Positions 8,051 to 17,987 are shown, numbered from the stretch's first letter. The stretch is 64,000 nt of DNA from Chitinophagaceae bacterium (GCA_016720775.1 JADKJX010000003.1:496001-560000); one strand, 5' to 3'. A program made the numbers and translations. The notes: a model not told the origin generated them from the letters alone.

Positions 8051-8740
8051 ATGAAAACGGCGATCGTAACCGGCGCTTCCGGGAATATGGGACAAGCTGT
8101 AATAAAAAAATTCCTGGCTGAAGGATACAACGTGGTAGGTACGATCGTACCCAATGATCCTGTTCCTTTTGAAATTAATGATCCCAAGCTGGATAAAGTG
8201 ACCGTTGACCTGATGAACGAGGATGATTCAGCAGAATTTGTTAAGGATGTTGTTTCAAAATACGGAAATATTGATGCTGCCGTATTGACGGTAGGGGGTT
8301 TTGCCGCCGGTAAAATAGCCGATACTAAAACGGCCGACATTTACAAACAGTACAAACTGAATTTTGAAACAGCCTATAATGTTGCCCGTCCTTCTTTTAT
8401 CCAAATGATGCAGCAGGGAAGCGGAAGAATTTTTATTATCGGCTCCAAACCCGGCCTAAGTGCAAGGGATGGAAAGGGAATGGTGGCATACGGCCTGGGC
8501 AAATCACTGATCTTCCGCCTGGCAGAATTAATGAATGATGAGGCCAGGGGACATAATGTGGTCACAAGTGTGGTAGTACCCAGTACCATTGATACACCGC
8601 AGAACCGAAAATCCATGCCCGATGCCAGATTTGAGAACTGGGTAAAGGCAGAAGCCATCGCTGAGGCCATCTATTTCTATTGCACAGATGCCGCATTGGT
8701 ATTGAGAGAACCGCTGATCAAAGTGTATAACAATGCCTGA
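8051..8740 (+). CDS. Short-chain dehydrogenase/reductase (SDR) family oxidoreductase
   Basis: A 229-residue classical SDR. The nucleotide-binding motif is GASGNMGQ (residues 8-15, TGxxxGxG type), and the active-site pair is in AYGLGKS (Tyr-x3-Lys). There is no transmembrane part or signal peptide, so it is a cytoplasmic NAD(P)-dependent oxidoreductase. The substrate cannot be told from sequence. Upstream is an orphan terminator. Downstream lies Kup, which has its own promoter-like box, so it is probably a single-gene unit. Confidence 0.85.
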   Translation: MKTAIVTGASGNMGQAVIKKFLAEGYNVVGTIVPNDPVPFEINDPKLDKVTVDLMNEDDSAEFVKDVVSKYGNIDAAVLTVGGFAAGKIADTKTADIYKQYKLNFETAYNVARPSFIQMMQQGSGRIFIIGSKPGLSARDGKGMVAYGLGKSLIFRLAELMNDEARGHNVVTSVVVPSTIDTPQNRKSMPDARFENWVKAEAIAEAIYFYCTDAALVLREPLIKVYNNA

Positions 8741-8817
8741 TCGGGTCTTTATGGTTGGTTTGATCAACAGGGAGACAGCTCAGAAAAATATTTCCCTGTG
8801 TTTATTCGTTTTACCTC

Positions 8818-8825
8818 TACATTTG
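8818..8825 (+). promoter_or_regulatory. Putative -7 box of kup
   Basis: TACATTTG matches TAnnTTTG about 47 bases before the GTG start. A TTTA about 20 bases upstream is an imperfect -33 candidate. Confidence 0.35.
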
Positions 8826-8872
8826 TGCTTGCATTTTTAAAAAATGCCCTGGTGAACACTTAAATATTCTGT

Positions 8873-10834
8873 GTGTCAAAACATGTTAACAAGGTAACAG
8901 CAGCCGGCCTATTGGTTGCGTTGGGAATTATTTACGGCGATATCGGTACTTCTCCGCTCTACGTTTTTGACGAGATCATTCACGGTAAAATCATCACCGA
9001 ACTGCTGGTTGTAGGGTCATTAAGCTGCATAATATGGACGCTCACCCTGCAAACAACACTCAAATATGTAATACTAACCTTACAGGCCGATAACAGGGGT
9101 GAGGGCGGCATATTTTCATTATACACACTCGTGCGCAGGCGGCGAAAATGGCTGGTACTTCCGGCTATGATCGGCGGTGCTGCCTTGCTTGCCGACGGTA
9201 TGATAACACCTCCCATTTCTGTCACTTCTGCTATTGAAGGACTTCGTATTACCAGTACGTTCAGTCATATCCAGGAATCAACCATTGTTTATATTGTGAT
9301 CGGCATTCTTGCCATTTTGTTCTTTATGCAGCAATTTGGTACCAACTCCATCGGTAAACTGTTTGGCCCCATTATGTTTATCTGGTTTTTGATGTTGGCC
9401 GTATTGGGTATATTCCATATTACCGATAACTGGAGTGTTTTCAAGGCGCTTAATCCGTATTATGCTTTTAAATTTTTGAGTCAGTACCCCGGTGGTTTCT
9501 GGTTACTGGGAGCCGTATTCCTTTGTACAACGGGTGCCGAAGCACTGTACAGCGACCTTGGCCATTGCGGGCGGGGCAATATCCGCATATCCTGGATCAT
9601 GGTAAAGTCATGTTTATTGATAACCTATATGGGCCAGGGTTCCTGGTTGCTTAAAAACCAGGTGGGACAGGTGTTTACAGGGAAAACATTTTATGCCGTT
9701 ATGCCTGACTGGTTCCAGATACCGGGTATTGTAATAGCAACGGCAGCGGCGATCATTGCCAGCCAGGCACTGATCAGTGGTTCATTTACACTCATCAGTG
9801 AAGCCATCCGGCTTAACGTGTGGCCAAAGATGAAGATCAATTATCCCACAGAAGCCAGGGGACAGTTGTTCGTTCCGGGTATCAATACACTTTTGTTTGT
9901 AGGATGCTGCGGCATCGTTCTCTATTTTAAAACTTCAGGTGCCATGGGTGCAGCGTATGGATTGGCCATTACACTTTGTATGCTGGCCACCACCATATTG
10001 GTTGCAAATTTCATGGTCCTGCACAGGGTTACACCCGTGTTGATCTATCTTTTCCTGGCGGTTTTCTTAACCATTGAATTAAGTTTCCTGGTAGCCAACC
10101 TCGATAAATTCCCTCATGGTGGTTATGTTACCCTGATAGTAGGCGGCGGATTATTTTCTGTGATGTATATCTGGTACCGGGCAAGAAAGATCAAGAACCG
10201 TTACGTGGAGTTTGTTCGCCTGGAAGAATACGTTCCCAAACTGGAAGAACTGAGTAACGATATATCGGTGCCTAAATATGCAACTCATTTGGTGTACCTC
10301 ACCAGCGCCAATAATCCCAAGGAGATCGAACATAAGATCATCTATTCCATCTTAAAAGGAAAACCTAAACGGGCCGACATTTTCTGGTTCATTCACGTAG
10401 ATACCATGGATGATCCCTATACCTGTGATTACACCGTGGAGCATATCATTCCAAATGATATCATCCGGGTGGAGTTCAGGCTGGGTTTCCGTATGCAGCC
10501 ACGCATTAACCTGATGTTTAAAAAAGTGGTGGAAGACCTGGTGGCCAACCGGGAAGTGAATGTTACCAGCCGCTACGAAAGTCAGCAACGGAATAATGTG
10601 GTGGGCGACTTTCGGTTCATTGTACTGGAAAAATTCCTGAGCCAGGATAATGAACTTCCATTCTTTGAACGGATCATCATGAAACTTTATTTCTGGTTGA
10701 AAGAGATTTCTCTCAGTGAGGAAAAAGGATTTGGCCTGGAGCAGAGCATGGTGCAGGTGGAAAAATTCCCGCTGATCATTGCGCCCGTAAGCAGTTTAAA
10801 ACTGAAACGTATTTACAAGGATGAGGAGGAGTGA
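8873..10834 (+). CDS. kup: Kup-type potassium uptake transporter
   Basis: A 653-residue inner-membrane protein of the KUP/HAK/KT family, which couples K+ uptake to protons. The diagnostic N-terminus GIIYGDIGTSPLYVFDEI is present, followed by about 12 hydrophobic segments to about residue 435 and a soluble C-terminal region of about 215 residues. The length fits the family (600-700). The start is a GTG whose next residues (MSKHVNKVTAAGLLVALG) lead straight into TM1. A rhodanese gene follows 21 bases later and could be cotranscribed. Confidence 0.95.
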   Translation: MSKHVNKVTAAGLLVALGIIYGDIGTSPLYVFDEIIHGKIITELLVVGSLSCIIWTLTLQTTLKYVILTLQADNRGEGGIFSLYTLVRRRRKWLVLPAMIGGAALLADGMITPPISVTSAIEGLRITSTFSHIQESTIVYIVIGILAILFFMQQFGTNSIGKLFGPIMFIWFLMLAVLGIFHITDNWSVFKALNPYYAFKFLSQYPGGFWLLGAVFLCTTGAEALYSDLGHCGRGNIRISWIMVKSCLLITYMGQGSWLLKNQVGQVFTGKTFYAVMPDWFQIPGIVIATAAAIIASQALISGSFTLISEAIRLNVWPKMKINYPTEARGQLFVPGINTLLFVGCCGIVLYFKTSGAMGAAYGLAITLCMLATTILVANFMVLHRVTPVLIYLFLAVFLTIELSFLVANLDKFPHGGYVTLIVGGGLFSVMYIWYRARKIKNRYVEFVRLEEYVPKLEELSNDISVPKYATHLVYLTSANNPKEIEHKIIYSILKGKPKRADIFWFIHVDTMDDPYTCDYTVEHIIPNDIIRVEFRLGFRMQPRINLMFKKVVEDLVANREVNVTSRYESQQRNNVVGDFRFIVLEKFLSQDNELPFFERIIMKLYFWLKEISLSEEKGFGLEQSMVQVEKFPLIIAPVSSLKLKRIYKDEEE

Positions 10835-10855
10835 TCAGCTTAATAAATCTTTTTT

Positions 10856-11167
10856 ATGCAATCCATCACTTCGGCGGCTCTTAAACAAAAGATCGACAGC
10901 GGCGAATATCTTCAATTGATAGACGTACGGGAATCCTTTGAGCATGATGAATTTAATATCGGGGGAATATTGATCCCGTTGGGCAATATCATCCAGCAAA
11001 TGGATAAAATTGATAAAGAAAGACCCGTTGTTATCTATTGTCACAAGGGCATCCGCAGCCAGTTAGCCATTCAGCGCCTGCAGGAAAAATTTCCTTTCAC
11101 AAATCTCATAAATCTTATCGGCGGTACAGAAGCGTGGAGGAAAGAATTTAAAGCTTTAGGTTTGTAG
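10856..11167 (+). CDS. Rhodanese-like domain protein
   Basis: A 103-residue single-domain rhodanese, probably cytoplasmic since no signal peptide is seen. The active-site loop is CHKGIRSQ with Cys62 in the CxxGxRS pattern of sulfurtransferases, and LIDVRE near residue 21 is the usual first strand motif. It would carry sulfur as a persulfide; donor and acceptor are unknown. Its final codons (GGTTTGTAG) form the outer left arm of an intergenic palindrome, so the repeat abuts or has replaced the gene's end. Confidence 0.88.
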   Translation: MQSITSAALKQKIDSGEYLQLIDVRESFEHDEFNIGGILIPLGNIIQQMDKIDKERPVVIYCHKGIRSQLAIQRLQEKFPFTNLINLIGGTEAWRKEFKALGL

Positions 11168-11249
11168 TTTGAAGTTGCTGGTTTGTAGTTAGATAGAGAA
11201 TACTTAATTTAACAGAGTGCAAACAACTACAAACCATAAACTACAAACC
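11159..11249. repeat. Intergenic nested palindrome built on GGTTTGTAGTTT
   Basis: Two pairs of inverted arms: GGTTTGTAGTTT (11159-11170) with AAACTACAAACC (11238-11249), and GGTTTGTAGTT (11180-11190) with AACTACAAACC (11225-11235). The unit occurs twice on each side, so a long cruciform or RNA hairpin can form between the rhodanese and the hydrolase. It has the same design as the palindromes at 12053, 16767, 17914 and 20549 but a different sequence. Confidence 0.75.
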
Positions 11250-11261
11250 ATCAACTGACTC

Positions 11262-12050
11262 TTGCTTCAATTTGCTCTCTATATCATTGCCGGCATCGTG
11301 GTGCTTTCGCTGCTTGCTTATTTCCTGCAGGAGAAATTTATTTTTAAGCCGGAGAAATTAAAACAGGATTTTGTTTATAAATACGATGCGCCCTTTGAAG
11401 AATTGTTCTTTGATGTGGAGCCCGGTGTACGCATCAACGGACTTCATTTTAAAGTAAAGGATCCGCACGGACTCATCTTATATTTTCATGGCAACAGCCG
11501 CAGCATAAAAGGCTGGGCAAAATATGCCCGGGATTTTTACCGCTACCAATATGATGTGGTGCTGGTTGACTACCGCGGCTTTGGGAAAAGCACCGGCAAG
11601 CGGAATGAAAAGGATATGATCACCGATATGCAGTTTGTTTACAATAACCTGCTTACAAAATTCCCCGAAAATCATCTCATCGTTTATGGAAGAAGCCTGG
11701 GCAGCGGCTTTGCCTGTAAACTTGCCAGCGATAATAAACCACGTTACCTCATCCTGGACGCACCTTATTTCAGTTTTAAAAAAACCATTGAACGTTTCCT
11801 GCCGGTACTGCCTGTAAAGTATGTGCTGCGTTATCACCTGCGTACCGATAAATGGATAAAGCATGTGAACTGTCATACTTATATCCTGCACGGCACCAAA
11901 GACTGGCTGATCCCCATCAGCAACAGCGAAAAACTGCAGGCATTAAATCCACGCATGATCACACTCATCCGTATTCATGGTGGCATGCATAATAACCTGC
12001 CTACTTTTCCGGAGTATCATAATTTTGTGAGGGATATACTGCAATACTAA
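11262..12050 (+). CDS. Membrane-anchored alpha/beta hydrolase
   Basis: A 262-residue serine hydrolase with an N-terminal TM anchor (about 4-22) and an alpha/beta hydrolase domain (about 60-260). The nucleophile elbow is GRSLGSG (GxSxG), the acid is likely the Asp in HGTKDWLIP, and the His is in GGMHNNLP. The fold matches BEM46/ABHD13-like hydrolases; the substrate is unknown. A TGA lies in frame just upstream (11256-11258), so the start can only be the TTG at 11262 or a later codon, and TTG gives the full anchor. The next gene is a paralogue sharing LQEKF-F-PEK after the anchor. Confidence 0.8.
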   Translation: MLQFALYIIAGIVVLSLLAYFLQEKFIFKPEKLKQDFVYKYDAPFEELFFDVEPGVRINGLHFKVKDPHGLILYFHGNSRSIKGWAKYARDFYRYQYDVVLVDYRGFGKSTGKRNEKDMITDMQFVYNNLLTKFPENHLIVYGRSLGSGFACKLASDNKPRYLILDAPYFSFKKTIERFLPVLPVKYVLRYHLRTDKWIKHVNCHTYILHGTKDWLIPISNSEKLQALNPRMITLIRIHGGMHNNLPTFPEYHNFVRDILQY

Positions 12051-12052
12051 AC

Positions 12053-12152
12053 ATTGGTCATTTGTCATTGGTCAATAGTCATTGAATAAACTAAACATCA
12101 CTATTAATGATAAATGACCAATGACTATTGACTAATGACCACTGACTATTGG
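12053..12152. repeat. Intergenic palindrome built on GTCATTGGTCA units, copy 1
   Basis: The left part (about 12053-12084) and the right part (about 12112-12152) are imperfect reverse complements of roughly 31 bases, both made of repeated GTCATTGGTCA / TGACCAATGAC words, with an AT-rich loop between. A second element of the same words lies at 16767-16842. Confidence 0.75.
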
Positions 12153-12175
12153 CATATGCATTATCTTGCACCCTC

Positions 12176-12994
12176 ATGAAACGAAAAGTATTCTTCCGCT
12201 AGCTCAAGATCATCATCATCATCTATTGCAGCATTGGCATCGCACTCTATTACCTGCAGGAGAAATTTTTATTTCATCCCGAAAAAATATCGGCGGCCTA
12301 TGTGTACCGGTTTGATGTTCCCTTTGAAGAGATCAATATCCCTTTCAATGAAACGGATACCATCAACATGGTAAAATTCTTTCCAAAAGATTCAGTAAGA
12401 AGGGGCGTGGTGCTTTATTTTCATGGCAATAAAGAGAATATAGAGCGCTATGCAAAATTTGCCAACAACTTCACCAAACATGGTTACGAAGTGTGGATGG
12501 AAGATTATCCCGGCTTTGGTAAAAGCACCGGTGAACGCACAGAAAAGAAATTATACGAGCAGGCTTTGCAGATCCGCAAAATGGCAGCAGGCCGTTATGG
12601 AAAAGACAGCATCCTTGTTTATGGAAAATCTTTTGGCACCGGCATTGCTTCTTATGTTGCTTCGGAATACGATGGTAAAAGGCTGATACTGGAAACACCC
12701 TATTACAGCATCCCCGCCCTGTTCAGTTGCTATGCACCCATTTATCCAACGGGCTATATGGCCACCTATAAGATCCGCACGTATAAATTTTTAGAAGACG
12801 TGCATTGCCCGGTAACCATTTTTCACGGCACCAACGACGGCGTGATACCTTACCGCTGTGCTGCAAAACTGAAAAATGTACTGAAACCAACCGATGAATT
12901 TGTAACGATCGAAAAGGGCACTCATCAAAACCTGAATGATTTTCCGTTGTTTCATCAAAAACTGGATAGCCTCTTAAACCTCGGCCAGCACTGA
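12176..12994 (+). pseudogene. Alpha/beta hydrolase paralogue with in-frame TAG at codon 9
   Basis: This is a paralogue of the hydrolase at 11262. From ATG 12176 the frame reads MKRKVFFR, then TAG (12200-12202), then LKIIIIIYCSIGIALYYLQEKFLFHPEK and on to a full hydrolase domain ending at 12994. The part after the TAG aligns with the TM anchor of the neighbour, so the stop interrupts a real N-terminus; TGG to TAG is the simplest change. Translation could restart at the GTG at 12302, giving 230 residues without the anchor. The catalytic GKSFGTG, HGTNDGVIP and KGTHQNLNDFP motifs are intact. It overlaps the convergent LD-carboxypeptidase gene by 21 bases. Confidence 0.7.
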
Positions 12995-13879
12995 TCTTCC
13001 TTTACCCGTCTTCAGAGAATACCGTACGCCGATCTTCAATGCATAATTTTCTTTTACATGGCTTACAGGAAAGCCAAAGCAAACCGGGTAATCATATTCC
13101 GCAACGATCTCTTTGATCACTTCATATACTTTTTTTCCAAAAGGCCTGTCCGTATCGCTCATATCGGTAAAGCCGCCAATAACAAGCCCGGCCAGCTTAT
13201 CTAATTTTCCGCTCCGTTTTAACTGGTAAAGCATCCGGTCGATATTGTAAATGTATTCGCCATTGTCTTCCAGGAAGAGGATCTTATTTTTTGTATTGAT
13301 GTCAGATGCAGTTCCTGTTAAATGCGCCAATAAAGAAAGATTGCCGCCAACCAATTCAGCCGTTGCTGTTCCTGCCCGGTTAAAAGCATGGGTGTTGCAA
13401 CTGTACTTCGCTTTTTTTCCGGTGATGGCATACTTAAAGGCTTTGATGAACTCATTCTCTCCTTCATTAAAAGCAGAAGCCATGGGTGCATGCAGCGATG
13501 CAATGCTGAGTTTTGAGAACAGGTGTGCATGCAGTACGGTGATGTCGCTAAACCCGATGATCCACTTCGGGTTCTTTTTGAATTTAGTAAAATCCAACTG
13601 GTCAATGATGCGGCCAACGCCGTAACCGCCTCGTCCGCAGAGGATGGCTTTTATATTTCCATCATCCAGCATGGCCTGCAGTTCATCCCTTCGCTCTTCA
13701 TCGGGTGCGCTGAAATAATTCTTCGACCTGCTGCCCAGGGTTTTGCCAACCATTACTTCAAATCCCCATTTTTGTAATGTGCTTATGCATGCCTTCGCTT
13801 TTCCTGCTGCCATATAACCGGCGGGGCAGGTGATGCCGATGGTATCGCCTTTTTGTAAGTAGGGAGGAATCTTTATCAT
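12974..13879 (-). CDS. LD-carboxypeptidase (peptidase S66, LdcA/MccF family)
   Basis: A 301-residue S66 serine peptidase. The family removes the terminal D-Ala from tetrapeptides during murein recycling, or hydrolyses microcin-type amides. The nucleophile motif GFSDIT is present, with LFLEDNGEYIYNIDRM carrying the catalytic Glu and FPVSHVKENYALKIG the catalytic His. AILCGRGGYG is another conserved block. There is no signal peptide (MIKIPPYLQKGDTIGITCPAG), so it acts in the cytoplasm. A second member of the family, broken by frameshifts, lies at 16874. Confidence 0.9.
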   Translation of the reverse strand: MIKIPPYLQKGDTIGITCPAGYMAAGKAKACISTLQKWGFEVMVGKTLGSRSKNYFSAPDEERRDELQAMLDDGNIKAILCGRGGYGVGRIIDQLDFTKFKKNPKWIIGFSDITVLHAHLFSKLSIASLHAPMASAFNEGENEFIKAFKYAITGKKAKYSCNTHAFNRAGTATAELVGGNLSLLAHLTGTASDINTKNKILFLEDNGEYIYNIDRMLYQLKRSGKLDKLAGLVIGGFTDMSDTDRPFGKKVYEVIKEIVAEYDYPVCFGFPVSHVKENYALKIGVRYSLKTGKGRSVLAEV

Positions 13880-13952
13880 GTGGGAAGATTATGGACAATG
13901 CCTTTTATTCGGGCATCCTTTTTGATTAAATTTACACATCCAAAATTAATCA

Positions 13953-16764
13953 ATGAGATCATTATTACTTATCTTTTTATTGTTAGCAACATTTATCGTA
14001 AAGGCACAGCCTCAATGCTCTACCATTCCGGGAATGACACCCCAGACAGCCATTGCAGTTTGTGGTACAACAAGTTTTAACCAAAATAGTGTAAGCACTT
14101 GTTTAGGGCCCGATATTTCAGGGATAGGGGCTTGCGGCAGCAATAATTCTTCTGAAAATGCTTTTTGGTACAAATTTCACTGCTACCAGGCCGGTACCCT
14201 TGGCTTCCTGGTTACGCCAAAAAATCTGAGTGATGATTATGACTGGGAGGTCTTTGATGTAACAGGTATCCTCAATCTTAACCAGGTATATACCGATGAA
14301 AGGCTGATGGTGTCATTGAATTTATGTGGCAGCCCGAATGGAGTTACTGGTTGTTCTCCATTGGGTACCGACAGCATCAATTGCGGCGGCGCTACTTTCC
14401 TGTACAACCGGATGGCCACCTTGCAAACCGGGCATGATTATATGTTGATGGTCAACAGGTGGTCTAATTCTCCTTTTGGCTATACACTGGATTTTGGAGG
14501 TGGTACGGCTGTAATAACCGACCCAAATGTTCCCGTAATTAGCAGCGTTACAACAGTAGGTTGTAATACCTCTTTACTAAAAGTCACTTTTTCAAAAGAC
14601 ATTGTCTGTAGTAGTGTGAGTGGCGACGGCAGTGAGTTTTCCATTACCCCCGGGCGCTCCTGTTGTAAATAGTGCTATTGCACAATGTCCTACCGGGTTC
14701 AGCACCATAACAGAGTTAACCATACAATTACAGACCCCGCTCACAAGCGGTAACTATAACCTGCTGGTAAACCCGGGATCCGATGCCAATACATTTAAAG
14801 ATGTATGCGGAAATGATCTTGTAACCGGGTTCAGTATCCCTTTTACAGTTACAGCAACTCCACCACCCATTATACAGTCAGTTACGTTTGATCAATGTCA
14901 CCTGGATAAACTCGTGGTGAATTTTGATAAGCCGGTAAGTTGTGCCAGCATAACTGCTGCGGGCAGTGAATTAAACATCAGCCCGGGCGTTTGGCCGGTG
15001 AGTTCAATCACCTACAATTGTATCAGCAGCCTTTACACAACGCAGATAACAATGAACCTGGTAAATCCTTTACCTGCAGGTAACTTCAATGTGGTGGTTG
15101 GTAATGGCACGGATGGAAATACCTTATCAGATACCTGTTCTTCTTTCATGCCGGTTGGTTATACAAAAGCATTTACCACAACAGCGCCACCGGCACCTAT
15201 TTTTGATTCGGTACAGTTTGATAATTGCAATGCAACTGCCTTGAAAGTTTTTTACAGTCACCCGATATTGTGTAGCAGTATCAGCCCTAATGGTTCCGAC
15301 TTTACCATCACCGGGCCATCTGCTGTAAATATTACATCAGCAACAACAGATGTAACCTGTACTGCTTCCGGCTATACGCATTGGGTATTGCTGCAACTGC
15401 AGTCGCCTATCAGCCTTGCCGGGAATTACGTATTGCATAACGGCATTGGGATGGACGGCAACGGCATCATTGATACCTGCAATGCAAAACAAAATATCAA
15501 CGAAACCTTTGCCATAAATATATTAGGTAAACCCTCCGCCATTTTCAATAGCCAGGTTAACTGGGGTTGCGCAAAGGATACGATCCTGCTTTCTCATCCC
15601 GGTGGTAACGGAGTAAACTCCTGGATATGGAATTTCAGCGATGGCCAAACAGCCTCAGGTCAGAATGTATCGATGGTCTTCCCGGTTGACTCACCCAGCA
15701 TTACCGTACAACTTACCGTAAACAATGGTTTCTGTAGTGATACGAAGTCTGTTGTCATCACACTCGGTAATGTTTTCAATGCCGCATTTACTGCCAGCAC
15801 CGGCGATACCATCTGCATCAACACGCCCGTAAATTTTATTGATGCATCCACGGGAACACTCACTAATTATTTGTGGAATTTTGGTGACCTTACCCAATTC
15901 AACGGGCAAAATCCGCCAACGCATATCTATTCAGTAAGCAATATCTACAACGTACAATTGATCGTAACCGATAATCATGGTTGCAGGGATACGGCCAGTA
16001 AACTGATGCATGTAGATGCCTCTGCACTCATCGACTTCACCGGTCTGAAGCCGCAGTATTGTACCGATAAGACCGTAACGCTTAAGCGGGTGATCTCCCG
16101 CAACATTACTTCCTATGTGTGGAATAACGGCGATGGAAAAACTTTCACCAATGAAGTGGATGTAAATTTCTCTTATCCTAATGAAGGTGTGTACACGATC
16201 ACCTTATCAGGTGTTGATAAATATTGCGGCCCTGCAACGGTAAGCAAAACGGTTCCTGTTTATTCCATACCCAGGGTAAATCTTGGTTCCGATACCGTAC
16301 TTTGTTTTGATAACAGGCTCCTCATTGGTGTTCAACCACAACCTAACTATACTTATTTGTGGAATACGGGGGAAACCACTTCGCAGATATATAGCTGGGC
16401 CTTTTTTAACAGGGAGTATTCACTTTTTGTAGATAACCATGGCTGCCGCGGTTATGATGCCATCTATGTGAAAGTGTTGCCTTTCTGCCTCATAAAAGTA
16501 CCCAATGCATTCACCCCTAATAGCGACGGGTTGAATGACCAGTTAAAAGCATTGAATTCAGACCTTGCCAAAGACTTTTCATTCAAAGTGTATAACCGGA
16601 TGGGCCAGTTGGTATTTACAACAAACAACCCGCTGAAAGGATGGGATGGTAATTTCAAAGGAAACCCCCAATCAGCAGGAACCTATGTGTGGTACCTCAG
16701 CTATATTGATCCCTGGAATGGAAAGCCGGTGAAGGAAAAAGGAACGAGTATTTTGATACGGTAA
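13953..16764 (+). pseudogene. T9SS type B (gliding-associated CTD) secreted multidomain protein, one frameshift
   Basis: A signal peptide (about residues 1-18, ending VKAQ) begins the frame at 13953. It runs through Ig-like beta repeats and breaks at a run of five C (14647-14651): the first frame stops at 14672 after SITPGRSCCK, while the following frame continues with GAPVVNSAIAQ. Removing one C restores SITPGAPVVNS and one open frame of about 936 residues. The second part has more Ig-like repeats, two PKD-type segments (WIWNFSDGQTASG and YLWNFGDLTQF) and the type B sorting end (NAFTPNSDGLND, VYNRMGQLVF, GWDGNFKGNPQSAGTYVW). It should be a secreted or surface-attached protein. Whether the indel is real cannot be decided here. 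Confidence 0.75.
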
Positions 16765-16766
16765 TA

Positions 16767-16842
16767 GTCATTAAGTCATTGGTCATTGAGTCATTAGCTA
16801 TTTCCTGAACTCTGAGTGTTCAATGACCAATGACTTAATGAC
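16767..16842. repeat. Intergenic palindrome built on GTCATTGGTCA units, copy 2
   Basis: Bases 16767-16788 and 16821-16842 are a perfect 22-base inverted repeat (outer word GTCATTAAGTCATTGG) with a 32-base spacer. It follows the stop of the T9SS gene by 2 bases, so it may also act as its 3' hairpin. Further copies of the word trail on to about 16862. Confidence 0.8.
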
Positions 16843-16873
16843 AAATGCCATGGCTTAATGACCTGATGTCCAC

Positions 16874-17895
16874 TTAAGCCTCCGTGAGCCTGCATTCATT
16901 CAAATGCACTCCCAGTGTATGCACCACGCCGCACTTAAGCGCAATATTATTTTTCTGATGCCCCACCGGGAAGTCGAAACAAACGGGGGTATTTGTATTC
17001 GCCTACTTTTTCCAGCACAATGTCTTCCAGCGTTCTTCCAAACTCTTCACCGGGGTCATCCGGCTTTACTTTAAAACCACCAATGATCAATCCTTTCAGG
17101 TTGGATAATTTTCCCGTGCGCTTCAGGTTCCAGAACATGCGGTCGATGCTGTACAGGTATTCGCCTGTGTCTTCCACAAATAATATTTTGTCTTTGGTAT
17201 CAATGTCCGATCTGCTGCCTGCCAGCGATTCGATCGTTTTTAAATTGCCGCCTACCAGTTCGCCAATGGCCAACCCGGTTTTATTTTTTTCATTGGGGGT
17301 GAACAGTTGTTTTGTTTTTTCTCCCACCAGGCATTTGCGGATGGACTCGATGGTCTCGATCTGCACCGGCTCTGCCTTGCTCCAGTCGGATGGAAAACTG
17401 TTGCACATTTTTGAATGAATGGTTGCAATGCGGTGGTTGGCATTGATGTGTGAATGAAATACCGTTACGTCGCTGAACCCGATGATCCATTTTGGATTAT
17501 TCTTCAGTTTTTTAAAGTCGAGCTTATCTACAATGCGAACGGCACCATAGCCGCCTCTTGCACAAAGAATGGCTTTTACTGTTTTGTCTTCCATCATCTG
17601 CTGAAAGTCGGCCGCTCTTTCTTCATCGGTTCCGCCAAACGTAAAATCTTTTTTACCAATGCTGCTGCCCACTTTTACAGTAAACCCCCATTCATTTATT
17701 TTCAGCAATGCCGGCTGAATATCTTCTGTGGTAATATAGCCTGCGGGGCAGCAAATGCCGATGGTATCGCCTTTCTTTAAGTATGGCGGAATGATGCAGG
17801 GCTTCTCCAGGTTCAGCAATTACTTTACTGCTGGCTACTGCTGAAAAGGAAGCGGCCAACGGAATTACCGATGAAAGAAAGTCTTTGCGTTTCAT
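16874..17895 (-). pseudogene. Exported LD-carboxypeptidase (S66) paralogue with two frameshifts
   Basis: The longest open piece (16947-17819) carries most of an S66 peptidase (GFSDVTVFHSH nucleophile, LFVEDTGEYLYSIDRM), but it starts at a weak TTG and ends abnormally as YPRLFRLPGGASEK. Dropping one base from the run of five G on the plus strand (16985-16989) restores YPVCFDFPVGHQKNNIALKCG, the family's His-bearing end, down to a stop at 16874. At the other end, another frame starting at ATG 17895 encodes a leader (MKRKDFLSSVIPLAASFSAV) that joins the enzyme only after a second single-base shift near 17805-17815. With both shifts repaired the gene is 340 codons. The leader suggests an exported form, unlike the cytoplasmic paralogue at 12974. 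Confidence 0.7.
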
Positions 17896-17913
17896 GAAAT
17901 AAATTTAATGTAA

Positions 17914-17987
17914 TTGAACCACATAGACATAGCACACATAGACTTCTATGCGAACAACTATGTTTCCTATGTGCCTATGTGGTTCAA
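17914..17987. repeat. Intergenic palindrome built on TTGAACCACATAG, copy 1 (upstream of ppsA)
   Basis: The left arm begins TTGAACCACATAGACATAG (from 17914) and the right arm ends GCCTATGTGGTTCAA (to 17987). The outer 13 bases pair perfectly, with repeated ACATAG / CTATGT words inside. A closely related copy at 20549 lies on the other side of ppsA. Confidence 0.8.

Noticed and set aside
8761..8815. Terminator after the SDR gene
   Set aside because: ACAGGGA and TCCCTGT can pair but the loop is about 20 bases and no clean T-run follows; too weak to call.
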